A DNA stretch of 64,000 nt from Imbricaverruca yamaguchii. Its lineage: Eukaryota; Arthropoda; Thecostraca; Neoverrucidae. The translations under genes and the position numbers were made by a program. Location: positions 1 to 64,000 of the forward strand of contig JAOTOL010000977.1 in assembly GCA_034440575.1 (NCBI GenBank), in the 5' to 3' direction. Below, in pieces: positions 29,138-44,217 of the stretch. The notes beneath the pieces are model-generated. The model had not been told where the DNA came from and made no database searches. It worked only from the letters and a program-made list of their open reading frames with translations. Positions within the stretch are counted from its first letter, which is position 1; every line of letters begins with the position of its first letter.

Positions 29138-30118
29138 ATCTATTTCTCCTACAGTAGCACTCATTTCCTCAGCTCCTTATTGAAGGTATATTGCACGTGT
29201 TGTAAGCTGATGTAACCTAACCTACACCTATGCGTAAATTATTAACCTTACATGGACCTACTGATAGTTGACCCGATTGTGCTAAACGATGGTGATGGTG
29301 ATGGTGTGAAGCGTGAGAATGGGATGGTGATGGTGATGGAATGGATAGTTGCTGACAAAGATGATTGATAGTTCATCCTAATTGATGCGATCAACTATCT
29401 GCTGGTGTATGCTAGGTTGGTTTGTAGCACTTTATGTAGCATGTAACAATGGTCCGGGGAAATAAGTGTCACATTAGGGGAAATAATTCCTTGACATTTG
29501 TGCTTAAGTGCTTGTTGGCAACCCAGGTTGCAATGTGTTGAGATTTAATTGGGAATCAGTGAGGAAAACCAGTCAGGTTCTGGCTGTCTAATTTGAAAAT
29601 ACGACGGTCTTGCCCGCTTGCATCCCAGTTAAATGGAAACCTGAGAATAAACACTAGAAAGAAGGGTCTGGCTGAGTTCTGGATAAATGGACGCAAGTGC
29701 TTCACTAAATATCGTCCGAAGTATATGACATGCTATGCATGATAACACTTCCAAACCCTTGTTTCCTTATCAGACCCATATTCAACACTCTTCGGCAGTT
29801 ACATACCTGTCTGTAAATTGACACCTATCCCCCCAGCATATTTCCCAACCAACGAGTCATGCACATAATTCTCCACACGCAGCCACGTTGAAAAAAACCA
29901 AATCATTCAGGTTTAAATTCCTAAATTTCCTTCGGACATATTTGGTCGGCGGGGCGCTTCGGCAGAAAGATTCGTAAAGCGAAAGATGTGGAGTATACCG
30001 GAGCACAATGAAGGGTGCTTTTTCGTCTCCAAGTATTCCTCTTAGAGGCGTCTATCCCTCGTAGTCCTTGACGAATGAAAAATCAGTCGAGCGGCAGGGG
30101 AAGGAGTGCACTCGAGCC
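29135..30118 (+). repeat. Third copy of the end of block A
   Basis: Matches 13589-14577 and 24990-25980. It starts at the junction 'aataac-atctatttctcc'. The three bases AAC fit both parents, so the breakpoint shows 3-bp microhomology. Together with the following C' it forms the second copy of a 4.1-kb tandem duplication [24990-29137][29135-33280]. Confidence 0.9.
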
Positions 30119-33100
30119 CAGTGTTGGATTTTCACTTCTCGGTCTTGGATTCGGAGTGTATAATTTTTGGCTTGCCAAAGTATGGAGTGTATAATCTTGA
30201 GAAGCACTATGTTATGGGGTGTATAATTTCCCAGTTTGCCAAATTATGGGGTGTATGTTGAAGCACCAAGTAACGGAGTATATACATTTTATATATAACG
30301 AAGTGTATAAATTTTGAAAAATGCAGTGATGTCTCCTGGAATGAAGAATAAAAACCCAGGGGCCTCGGTAGCTTAGATGGTGGAGCGTGGAACTCGAATC
30401 TCGTGGCCGGCGGCATTTGCAGTCCACCCACGACCAATCGGTGTGATATAGGGTGGCGGCGCTATGCAACCTTGCGGTTGAATGCGTCGTAAAATAACCC
30501 GATAATTCTTCTTCCTCAAGAATAAAACGCCTTTAAGTCATTTGTTAGGTTCTTATCCTAGTGTCTCACAGACAACCAGATGGGGTCCACCACACATCGT
30601 CGTCTGAAGTCATCCACGTTACGTGAATGACTTATAAGGCAACTTCCTGAGCATTGGTAGAGAAAATGATCACAAAAGTATACTTAATCGATGTCAACCA
30701 AGTTTATATACCAATACCTGCCACTCCTAGCATAGGTACCAACACCGCACAACTAATACAAATTCACTACATACCTCGAGAGCAGGACGTTCGTGCACCG
30801 CTGGGTCTAAAATGGGAGGGTCTAAAATGTTACTGCGGGATATGGGTTTCGGAATATATAATGGTTCAAGGAAAGTTATACTAAAACAATCCGTCTAAAA
30901 TCTTTTATTCTCTCCACGATGAAATTTTCTTTTTTCAAATGAGAAAGCTGGAAAAAATATTGAAGTCAATCCTTATTAATATTAAATGTATTTCAATGCA
31001 CTTTTTAGTTCATGTCAGGAATGTTTAGTAGAAGCAAGAAATTCCTTGGAAGGATGAAAAGCGACTAGACGGGCGGGCATATTGCTGCTGTAAAACAGAC
31101 TATCGTCACGGACGAGCGGAAATTAGCGTCTCATTTCGCGCCATGATTGCTATGAAATACCAAAAACTGAAAATAAGTTAGAGAAAACTGCCAAGAGAAT
31201 TACAGGGAACTTTTTTCTCAATTAATAATAATCAGGACTGTGGGAAGAAATTAATCATTGGATCAGAATGAGGCTTATAAGAGTGTAGAGGATTAGGTCA
31301 ACACACGTAAATCTGAATTTGTCCGGAGTGGGGAAACCTCGCGGTCGGAGTGGCATGAATGCAACTATTCCCGCTTGTTGATGAAATTCGGAAACAATAT
31401 AAGTCATGAAATCGAAAGAAGGTGAAATTTCTGGTTCTATGGGTCTTCATTTTGGAGCAAAGTGTTAGCAGGTTTTAGGAACGTTTTGGTACCATTCAGG
31501 CAATTTTCATGGGGAAAATCCTTCCGATATCTTTTATGTATATCGCTCCTGACTGCTTAATAATATAAATATGAACAGTTTTATCCATCCCATTTCATGC
31601 AGAACATATCATTCTCCAAGTAACCAAGAAAAATGCATTATCCATGGCTTTTCGTGGCAATGGTTCAAATAGCTCCGGCCGGAGTGGGAGATGGAGAGCG
31701 GTGAATTCATTGAATCCAAGAACGCGGTCGGGGGCTGGTGAAGGTGAATTCCTATATTTGGTTAGCGGAGCGTAGTGGTTTTTTTATTCAACGAAGGATT
31801 TTCTGTAAAGCTCTTTGCTGCTATCCGGATGGAATTGACTGCGTGTTTGGCTCGAGGTACGAGAGGTTGTATTATCTGACTATGTAGGTACCTACCTACT
31901 TACCTATATCAAATATCTTCGCGGTAATTCGAGTCATTGATTTGGATAAACCAAAGCTGTAAGCTTGTGTTGTGTGACGGGATATCTTCAGATAATACAA
32001 GGAGCAGGACATGATAATATTAATTGCTGCGATGTTTTGTCGACAAGCGTAGAAATGAACAAAACTGATTGCTTTGCTTTTGTCTGGAAAATCTTGTTTT
32101 AACTTACCACATTTTGAAGCGTGAATGTTTTTCTTTCAAAATGGGGCTGGGCCTCTTCAGTGCACATTGACTGCAGATATTATAGATATGCATGCATTCA
32201 AGCATTATTTGTGCATTCATGAAATGTTCAGGAATTATTAGGTGCATCCTGTCCCCATTCTCCATTGAATACCATTATACTTTTAACATTCCTGGTCTGT
32301 GACTTTCTGAATGGACAAATTTGCAGTTTAAGGTGATTTGATTTCTTGAAATGTATTTTTCGTGCAATGATTATGAATGTGTTCATAATGTAGGTACTTA
32401 CATGATGTGACCTCACATTTTTTGGCAAGTGCAGTTGGGTAGCAAAATGACACCAAAAAAGTGACTCGGGTTTGGTTGGGGAAATATACCATGAAATGTG
32501 ATGTTAAAAAGGAATAAAAGCTGCAGCCTAACTGGATACAAGAAAGCCTTTTTTAATACAAATTTTCTAAGCAGTTTTTTCCTTTAACAAATTAAAAGTA
32601 AATGGCCTATTCTAACCAAACAGCCTATGCTAGCCCGAGTGTTTTTTTAAATTCAAAAACTTTATTTTATAATCCTGAATGATTCTGAAAGGAATTTGAT
32701 AAATGGATAACTTACAAAAAAAAAAAACATAGCATAACTTAGCCAAACCTAATACCTTTGTATGGTTCATGGAGGCAAAATGTGTGTAAAGCATGTGTGG
32801 AAAAGTAATAGTGCCCATGACAATTCCTATGCTGTAGCAAAACATGGCTCATATCCACCAGTATTTTGGAGATTTGGGGGGAAGTGCTACACTTTGTGGC
32901 TTACCAGTTGTGTGGATGCCACTCTAGCTCTTGGTGTTCATCCATACATTCTTCTGGGCACATCTGGACTCTGTTCTGAGGTTTATCCACAAATTGAGAA
33001 CATACACATGAATGCATTGGTGGCTGTTTATTAATTCACCTGCACCTCACCAGAAATCGCACATGCACAAATGGAATGTTATAGAATGATATGGAAGATG

Positions 33101-33280
33101 GAATGTTCAGTGGCATTAAGATCATATTCAGACTGCAGTGATCCATATTTTGTCATGCATTGACATATGTCGTACTTGTGCATGCTAGCAAACTGATATT
33201 CTTCCAATCTGGCTGGCATCTCATTTTCGGCTCCACTCCTGCCTCCTCTTGGAATGTGCCTACAGATGACCCAAAATAAC
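30119..33280 (+). repeat. Block C, copy 2 (C')
   Basis: Second copy of 25981-29137. It continues past the point where C was cut (into 33281 onward), so this is the intact right end and C is the truncated one. It holds the second SINE copy at 30354-30517, bounded by AAGAATAAAA at 30344-30353 and 30518-30527. Confidence 0.9.
30354..30517 (+). mobile_element. tRNA-derived SINE, duplicated copy
   Basis: Same insertion as 26217-26380, copied by the block C tandem duplication. A-box TAGCTTAGATGG and both 10-bp AAGAATAAAA flanks are preserved. Confidence 0.7.
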
Positions 33281-33503
33281 AAATGTGTATTATCCTCAAT
33301 TATCCTGGAAACTTCATGTGGTAGGGGACCCAGTATGACTGAATCTTCTTCTCCACCCAAGTTATCACTATTGTATAATGACATCTAGCTGTCTTGCTAG
33401 TTAAGTATGTCTTCATCCAGCAATGCAAGGAGTGTATTTTTTCCGGAGTGTATAATTCTTTGGATTGCAAAAGTTCCAAAAAAGGGCCACTTTTCCAACG
33501 CTG

Positions 33504-33511
<8 letters not shown>
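33281..33511. other. Single-copy connector between C' and B'
   Basis: The only part of 7056-37143 present once. It contains one GGAGTGTATAATTCTTTGG unit (about 33443) and ends with CTCGAGCC (33504-33511), the same octamer found at 14570 and 25973. Confidence 0.8.
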
Positions 33512-37345
<3,834 letters not shown>

Positions 37346-37685
37346 CGACACCCGGTCGGTGCACGGCTGCAAATTCCTGTGTGACCCGGCCGCCGGTGCA
37401 GGCGGTGAGAAACTGGGCGTCGGCTGGCGCCGCGCGCCGCCGCAGACGCAGACGTGACGAGGTCGGCCGCATGCCGAGCGTGAGGCTCGCATCAGAAGAA
37501 AAAACGGCCGCCGCTCTGGTCTCCGAGACTCAGTTCCTCCCCGCCGCAGATCCGGCAGGAAAGTTCCTCGTGCGCGCGGGACGAGGGCGAAGAATTTTAT
37601 CTCGGCTCGCACTTGCGGTTCACTTTCACTTTTAACAATGTTCGGTTATGTCGGTCACACCGGTGGATGCTAGGGCGTCCCTTTG
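37346..37685. other. CpG-rich unique stretch
   Basis: Strongly GC- and CpG-rich to about 37610, with GCCGCCG and CGCGCGCC words, then 'ttcactttcacttttaac'. This composition fits a CpG island or an exon remnant. The open frames are extensions of the GT-repeat frames and match nothing I recognise. Confidence 0.4.
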
Positions 37686-38222
37686 TGTCACACAGTGTGT
37701 CACACTGTGTGTCACACTATGTGGCACACAGTGTGTGCACAGTGTGTCACAGTGTGTACACTGTGTGTCACACTGGTGTTGTGTCACACTGTGTGTGTCA
37801 CACTGTGTGTGTCACACTGTGTGTGTCACACTGTGTGTGTCACACTGTGTGTCACACTGTGTGCCACACTGTGTGTCACACTGTGTGTCACACTGTGTGT
37901 CACACTGTGTGTCACACTGTGTGTCACACTGTGTGTCACACTGTGTGTCACACTGTGTGTCACACTGTGTGTCACACTGTGTGTCACACTGTGTGTCACA
38001 CTGTGTGTCACACTGTGTGTCACACTGTGTGTCACACAGTGTCACACACAGTGTGACACACACACAGTGTGACACACAGTGTGACACACGTGTGTCACAC
38101 TGTGACACACAGTGTGCACACACAGTGTGTCACACTGTGTGCCACAGTGTGTGACACAGTGTGTGTCACACTGTGTGTCACACTGTGTGTCACACTGTGT
38201 GTCACACTGTGTGTCACACTGT
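37686..38222. repeat. 12-bp minisatellite (TGTGTCACACTG)n with orientation switch
   Basis: Roughly 45 units. The first ~350 bp are in one orientation. At about 38037-38090 the units appear reverse-complemented (CAGTGTGACACA), then the original orientation resumes. The switch creates a 30-bp perfect palindrome at 38075-38104. Because 12 is a multiple of 3, every frame reads a four-residue repeat such as VCHT; these frames are not genes. Confidence 0.95.
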
Positions 38223-39364
38223 TCTGTTGTGGTAGCCACACTGTTTGATCACTGAGAACAGGAGTGCGCAGAATAATTTGCATAGATTCGAATGAGGAGG
38301 TTGACCTAGGTACAAGTTATAGGTGTCTTGGTCGGCGTACTGTGCGATCAAACAGTATCGAAATTAGATGCTACTATGCTCAATTGTTTGTATCTATTGA
38401 GCCGTACATAAGTAGTGCTTATCTTCATGATGGGTCTCGTTTGATGGACTAAAGCAACTTGACCTGACTCGGAACATCTCCAATACAAGAAGCAATGTCT
38501 TATGCAGCAAATACGCGTGCGCTGGCTTGGCTCACTTGTTTTGTCGCATTGGCCGACATTGAGAAACATGTGTCAACACCTGACTGTGCTTTTTGCCAGT
38601 GTACTTGTGTTCCTGGATGCTTTCCCTGCACATGCACGAGAGCAAGTACTCAGGTCCGCGCAGATCAAGCACGCCAATCGCGCCGGTCAGGCCACCCAAG
38701 TCGATTCGACAACTCGTCCCCGTTATGTAGCATACCGAATATTACTGAGGTATGCTCAGCGTGAATTGCGTTGGCATAATTATGCATCTAAATGCATGGC
38801 AGAACTCTTCTTATCAAAACATTGTCTGGTTCCACGGTTTGGCCAAGATACATAGCGCAGCATTGTAAAGTATTTCAGCTTGGAGCCCCGAAGCATCACA
38901 TCCCAGAAACAAAAGGCAAAACAGATGAATGCTCCACAGGAGACTAATGTCAATCGTTGACCTCAAGAGATTGACAACAGCGAAACATGGATGGGTAAGT
39001 CCAACAAGTGATGTGAATAAGTGGCTTAATCTGCTAAAGTAGCCGGTAACATTTTGAGACAAAAACATAGAAACGTAGTTTGTTTTCCAATTTAGATCCG
39101 TAGAGGCGGATATATCTATTTTAAGCTAGAAATGTAATTATAAGCCAGAAATAACCTGAGATAAATGCCTCAAGAAGCCTGCTGTGACATTCCGAACCTG
39201 CATATTTCATTGGGGAGATGGCATTGGTTTGGTTAATAGATGCTCACATAAGAAAGTAAAAATGAATATGAATCAGTGTGCTTATTTACCTTTTGCCGCA
39301 CATTATGCTCATGATGCTAGTTTGTGAAGCTCCGAAAGCCCAGCCCTGCAGCATGCCTTTGTGC
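38223..39364. other. Gene-free stretch
   Basis: Mixed-composition sequence. A plus-strand frame of 117 codons at 38502-38855 shows no motif I can place. Nothing else is recognised. Confidence 0.5.
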
Positions 39365-39660
39365 AATTTATCGCAATATATCGCAATATATCGCAATGCA
39401 TCGCCATGTATCGCAATGCATCGCAATTGCAATATATCGCAATGTATCGCAATGCATCGCAATGTATTGCAATATATCGCAATATATTGCATTACATCGA
39501 AATGTATCGCAATGTATCACAATATATCGCAATGTATCACAATGTATCGCAATGTATTGCAATATATCGCAATGTATTGCATTACATCGCAATGTATCGC
39601 AAAGTATCGCAATATATCGCAATGCATCGCAATGTATCGCAATGCATCGCAATGTACCAC
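39365..39660. repeat. 10-bp minisatellite (ATCGCAATGT)n
   Basis: About 29 decamer units of ATCGCAATGT/ATCGCAATAT type with sporadic changes. Translations such as 'YRNVSQCIA' come purely from the repeat in both strands. Confidence 0.95.
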
Positions 39661-41034
39661 AACAAAAAATCCGCTGGTGTGTGGAATTTCTGCATCCCTT
39701 ACCGCACGAAGCGAACAACTTGTCTTATGGAGAAGCAATGGAGACGCCTAGACTTCCGCAGATGTCAATAACCTATCTAGTACATGAGAAGGCTCAGATA
39801 ACCCTGCCAGGATCAAAGCTTCCATCCTGCACATGTCCGTTTGCTCGCACTGACAGTTGTCTCGATCGTATATCTCGTATTTATTTTTCGTATTATCGTA
39901 TCTCGTATATTTGTGCTCATTTGACGTGACACGTCATGGTGCCGGCGCAGTAGCCCGCATCACGCACGCGCTTCACAATACGTCACCATGTTGGAGAAGT
40001 GGAGGGCACACACACACGATGGTACCGCACTTAGGACTTTGTCCATGTGCCGGGTCACTATTCTTAAGTTCCTACTTACCGGTCGCCACGGAGGCACTGG
40101 AGAGCACGTGGGCAATGGCCACAAATAACACCAATATAGCTATGGACGGAGGAGTGCTGAACTGGTCGCATCCAGCCGCTTGGACGGGGGTGTGGGGATT
40201 GAGCAGCCAGCCTCAGTTGACGTTGCACCGCCACGAGTGATTTCAGCAATGTCCTAGCAAAACACTACATTCAAAACATGCCAAACCGTTGTTATGCAGT
40301 CAAAATTGGACGGCTCTTCTTCATCAGAAAAGGCGGGCCTTCAGGCACCGACAACATGAGTACGACAGGTGCATACAAGGCTCGACCACGGAAAAAAGGT
40401 GAGTGTTGAGGGTTCATGTTAATTTTTCCGCCGTGCCCGCGTTCAATTTTTAAGATGTTATACTACATCTTTGAAAATATTGCACATCTCCGACCACCTC
40501 CGCATGGAAGAGCCCATGGTGTGTACTCCCCAGCAGCTGCTCAAGTTGTAGCCGCCGGCAGATGACTACACAATGCACTGGTGACCTCAACACGCCAAAC
40601 TCCGACGGATCACACTTAGCATAGCAAGTCGAATAAGTTTGATTACATATTAAAGCAGACGCGAGTACACTGGCTTGATTGCACATAAAGCATCAAAATG
40701 TTGTGCTCCAGTATATAACACAGATTTAACCCATTGAAATAACACAGATGCTGAGCGAAGTGTTTGGACTTGACAGATATGCGTGGTTGGCGAAAGGTTC
40801 TGTGATTCCCCTCACGTGATGCGTTTTCTTGTCACTGGCGATTAATCAAAGCGCTGCAAACATTAGCTTCATGTCGCAAACACCGGGAAATTCGCGAATC
40901 AACAAACGTGGGATTATCCGGACGGACGACATGCTGCACCGCCATACACGTTACTCCGACCACACAGCGCGTCGCAGTCTCCCGCGGGCCGCGGCCGTCG
41001 CGGCGACTATGCGCGCCATCTATCAACTGCTAGC
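39661..41034. other. Downstream flank of CFAP36: nothing recognised
   Basis: No coding match. On the minus strand downstream of the CFAP36 stop I see no AATAAA within about 400 bases and no poly-A tract, so neither a polyadenylation site nor a retrocopy tail is evident. Confidence 0.5.
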
Positions 41035-41982
41035 TTACTTTTTGTTTACCACGTCTCGCCGCAAAGCGTCGGCCAGATGCTTTCTCATCTCCAACGTCTT
41101 GACGTCTATCTTTCCGGCGAAGGCCGATCGAGCAGCGCGCGACGACTTGGGTCTGCTCTTCGCCTCGCACTTCTCGCTCGCCTCGAGCAACTTCTGCCGC
41201 TCGTTGCGCTTCATCGCGAGCAGTTTGTCGCGCTGCTTGCGCAGGTACGCCTCGCGCTTGGCGATGTCCTCCGGCGAGATCTTGCGGGCGGCCGGCTGGC
41301 TGTCGGCCGGCGCCGGCGCGACCTTCCGCTCCTCCAATCCGAGGTGCATGGTGGCGCGGATCAGGTCCTGCTCGTGCCGCCGCTCGGCCTCGAGCCGCTC
41401 GCGCTCGGCGCCCGTCTCGGCGAGCGTCCGCTCCAGGTCGCGGGTCTCCTGATCCATGCGCGCCGCCTCCTCCGCGTGCTCCTGCATCGACCTGCGGATC
41501 ACCTCCTCCAGCACGCGCCGCTCCTCGTCGCTCACCGTCGTGCCGTCGGCGACGAAGCTGGCCGGCATCAGGCCGTAGCGCTGCTGCAGCAGCTCCAGCG
41601 CCTGCAGCTGCAGCTCGATGTTGGTGCGCACCATCATGCGCTCGAACATGCCGAAGTCGTCGGCGGCCCACAGCTGCTCGAACAGCATCTGGTGGAACTG
41701 CGTCTTGATGCGGCTCGACGACTTGCTGCACGCGCGCTCGAACTGCTGCGGCGTGATGCCGATGTCCTCCATGTAGGTGCCCAGCATCAGGTCCACCAGG
41801 TTCTTGTACTCGTCGTGCACGCGCTTGTATTCGCTGCGATTCTCGCCGTCCGGCTCGAATATCATCGACTTCTGCTCGATGAAGTTGATCATGGGGATGT
41901 TCCAGATCGGGCCCCGCAGGAAGTCGACCAGCGAGTCGAACACCCACGTCATGTCGTCCTCCTTGGCGGACTTCTTGGACAT
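41035..41982 (-). CDS. CFAP36: CFAP36 (CCDC104/BARTL1), intronless
   Basis: The uninterrupted ORF encodes 315 residues. I recognise the cilia- and flagella-associated protein 36 family, whose N-terminal BART-like domain binds GTP-loaded ARL3 (an ARL2/ARL3 effector-type fold) in the ciliary compartment. Residues about 11-128 form that domain; diagnostic stretches are FLRGPIWNIPMINFIEQK (21-38), HDEYKNLVDLML (56-67) and AADDFGMFERMMVRTNIELQ (106-125). Residues 152-215 are charged, predicted coiled coil. The family's C-terminal signature REAYLRKQRDKLLAMKRNER is at 243-262, and the protein ends VVNKK, like the vertebrate EVINK. Its length is close to the human protein (about 340). The ATG at 41982 has A at -3; M11 is a possible alternative start. 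GC-rich third positions contrast with the AT-rich surroundings. The absence of introns suggests a single-exon gene or a retrocopy. No frameshift is seen, so it is probably functional. Confidence 0.93.
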   Translation of the reverse strand: MSKKSAKEDDMTWVFDSLVDFLRGPIWNIPMINFIEQKSMIFEPDGENRSEYKRVHDEYKNLVDLMLGTYMEDIGITPQQFERACSKSSSRIKTQFHQMLFEQLWAADDFGMFERMMVRTNIELQLQALELLQQRYGLMPASFVADGTTVSDEERRVLEEVIRRSMQEHAEEAARMDQETRDLERTLAETGAERERLEAERRHEQDLIRATMHLGLEERKVAPAPADSQPAARKISPEDIAKREAYLRKQRDKLLAMKRNERQKLLEASEKCEAKSRPKSSRAARSAFAGKIDVKTLEMRKHLADALRRDVVNKK

Positions 41983-42480
41983 GATGCCGGCTGTTTTGTG
42001 GCACTCAGCCGCGTGCGTTTCGTCCGGCTTCTAAGGTGGTGTGTCACAAATGCGACTCGACGAGTACCACAACCAGGAAATAAATCCGTGCAGACTACCG
42101 TCAGCCTGAACTCGGCCCGTCCAAGTTGTCGGAGCCGCAGCAGGACTCTGCCGCTCAACTCCGCGAAGCGTCCCCGAGCTTCACCAGGCCAACTCCCTCA
42201 CCGTCGATCGCCACGCTCCTGCCGTCGGTCGACTCCGGCCGTTCTCCTGCGGCGTCACCAGCAACACCACCGGCACCGTCACGGACGTGTCGCCAGTGCA
42301 CCAACACCGCACAGCCGGGGTGTCAGCGGTCTCCAGTCGGCGCCGACCCAGACAGTGACGCCGCCGACATCGATGTGGCCGGGGGCACGCCCGACTCGAC
42401 CCACATCGATCAAATGTGACGGCGCGCGCGCGCCGTCGTCATGGCAACCGGACGGGTAAACAGAATTGCGCATTGTGCAA
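41983..42480 (-). promoter_or_regulatory. CpG-rich 5' flank of CFAP36
   Basis: The 500 bases upstream of the CFAP36 start (read on the minus strand) are CpG-rich and include a GGCGCGCGCGCGCC tract near 42420. This is the expected place for a TATA-less CpG promoter and 5' UTR. No TATA box or other defined core element can be named, so the limits are arbitrary. Confidence 0.35.
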
Positions 42481-42497
42481 TGTATGATGCCCAGGCG

Positions 42498-42610
42498 GCC
42501 TAAGTACTTAGGCTACTTAGGCCTAAGTAGTTTATCTACTTCGCCTATTTAGGCTTACTATGCGTTTATTTATGCCTGCTATTTAGGCCTACTATGCGTC
42601 TAGCGTATCT
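42498..42610. repeat. Nested palindromes and degenerate TTAGGC-type repeats
   Basis: Two overlapping perfect palindromes, GCCTAAGTACTTAGGC (42498-42513) and CTACTTAGGCCTAAGTAG (42513-42530), are followed by imperfect repeats of 'tatttaggcctactatgcgt'. It is not a telomeric array: the TTAGGC words are irregular. Confidence 0.8.
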
Positions 42611-42969
42611 ACTTCGCAGGTGTTCGTCTACCTGAACAATTGTCGCAAATAGGTAGGCGGCCATACATATGGCACCTAGGTACGTAGGTGAAACTTGAAT
42701 CCAATGCGTTGCAGAAAGGATCACACGTTCCATTGCTTCACATTGTAAAACGTCCACCTTGACCTGTGACCACGACATGGACATAAAATATGATATCTTA
42801 AGTGCTGTAAGATCGCACGGCACGGCACTATCGATTGCCGTTTGCATTTTTCAAATCTGCCCAGCCATTCTTGAAGCAAGCAGCAGGCAATATTTTCCGC
42901 TCTCCGGTCAATGTAATGTAAGGCTGAGCAGTCTGGTCAATGACGGAATAACGTGCAGTTGGCTTCGAC
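42611..42969. other. Gene-free stretch
   Basis: Nothing recognised between the palindromic repeats and the SINE. Confidence 0.5.
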
Positions 42970-42976
42970 ATATGTT

Positions 42977-43319
42977 TTGTTTTTCTTTAAATAAATTTAA
43001 TTCGAATTGTTGTTGGGGTGGCTTGAGGAACCAGGGTTCTATTGCTAAGCAGAGCTTGTTGCGTGAACCCTGGCCACACCACCCGATCCATGAACTCCAG
43101 TTCAACGGCAGAATTTAGACCGAAAGTTCAACGTGCCGCCAATGCACCGACACGGCCGCCCAGTAGCTAGTCCCCGGCCTTATCGGACCAGCTGCCAACT
43201 GGCACTCCCGGCCGGGGGCTAAATGCGAGCGCGCGAAGCGACTCGAACTCTGTGTTGCCACTACAGGGGAGACCAGTGCAGGCCAGCGCTCTAACCAACT
43301 GAGCTACCGGGACGGCAAT
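42977..43319 (-). mobile_element. tRNA-derived SINE, minus strand, with 7-bp target duplication
   Basis: Read on the minus strand, the head GTCCCGGTAGCTCAGTTGG is strongly tRNA-like, with a perfect pol III A-box (TAGCTCAGTTGG, 43306-43295). A B-box-like GAGTTCGAGTC lies at 43250-43240. A non-tRNA body follows, ending in an A/T-rich tail (about 43010-42977). ATATGTT at 42970-42976 and 43320-43326 frames the 343-bp element. The anticodon region does not fold as a proper tRNA and there is no 3' acceptor pairing, so it is a SINE rather than a tRNA gene. Confidence 0.75.
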
Positions 43320-43326
43320 ATATGTT

Positions 43327-44217
43327 GGTCTGCTCCTTCCGAACGAACTACTGGCTATGTCGAGCTTATAAGTAGGATCACGTTTAGTAATCCGCGGTTA
43401 GAAGCAAAATAGGATCACGTTTACCGTGGTTAGAACAAAATCCCTAAAAAAACAAAACAAAATGTCACCGAATTGAAAGGAAAAAATTGAACTTCATAAT
43501 CATCCTTTTACGCCAAAAATGCCCAAAGGAGTGTATTATGCATTTTTGTCGAAAATGTGTCAAAGGGCAAACCCATGTTTCATAAGGTTAAGTCGATTAT
43601 CACATGTACTGTCTATAATGCCATCATATACAGAATATAGTTGTTCATCGTGAAGTTACATTTTAAATCGGTTTCAGCTAAACCTATCTCATGCGAGGTG
43701 ACATTGGATGGCCAGCCAAGGGCCTAAGACGACTTAACCTGGCGTGATCTGACCTTTTTAACATTATGACCTTTCCTTGAAAATACGTTCTAAATAGTAT
43801 ACAACTAGGTGAAGGCTGAAGTGACCGCCATATAAATATATACATTGTCCAAGCGTGACCTAATGTAATGTCAGTAGGTCAGATGCTAGACATGTTGGAA
43901 AGATACTTCAGTATCATATCAGTTCCTTCTTGGGACGCATTTGCATGCTTCACTCAGCATTGCAGAAAATTAATAATTAGATGAAATTTGAGTTACAGGC
44001 CATGTTCGATGCTATCTTGGCATCCCAGTAATAGTTTGCCTGTGTTTCAAACCGGCACGGTTCTGAAACTGGTTTTCAAAATTGATTCTGATTCTTCTTC
44101 ACCTGTCTCGTTCCGACCATGACGAGACAATATAATGTTCATTGATCATATGATCATATAAATATTATGGATATCTCGGGATGGATACCTATGGATACCT
44201 CGGATTGGATACCTCGT
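43327..44217. other. Gene-free stretch
   Basis: Contains two imperfect copies of 'ataggatcacgttta' about 40 bp apart (43371-43440) and otherwise unclassified AT-rich DNA up to the LINE. Confidence 0.5.

Noticed and set aside
29210..29230. Telomere-like CCTAA words
   Set aside because: Only two irregular units, in the middle of a duplicated AT-rich block.
33079..33384. 101-codon minus-strand frame in C', cut short in C at 29137
   Set aside because: It reads plausibly as protein but matches no family I know, and the opposite strand is also open; not enough to call a gene.
37613..38283. VCHT / DTQC repeat proteins on both strands
   Set aside because: A 12-bp repeat gives a four-residue repeat in every frame; no flanking signal or unique domain exists.
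41077..42459. 460-codon plus-strand open frame
   Set aside because: It runs antisense over CFAP36 and its CpG-rich flank. Very GC-rich codon use on the real strand removes stops from the opposite frame; the product resembles no family, while the minus-strand frame clearly encodes CFAP36.
43235..43319. tRNA gene on the minus strand
   Set aside because: A- and B-boxes are good, but the anticodon region does not fold, the acceptor 3' strand is absent, and a 250-bp body with target duplications follows, so it is a SINE.
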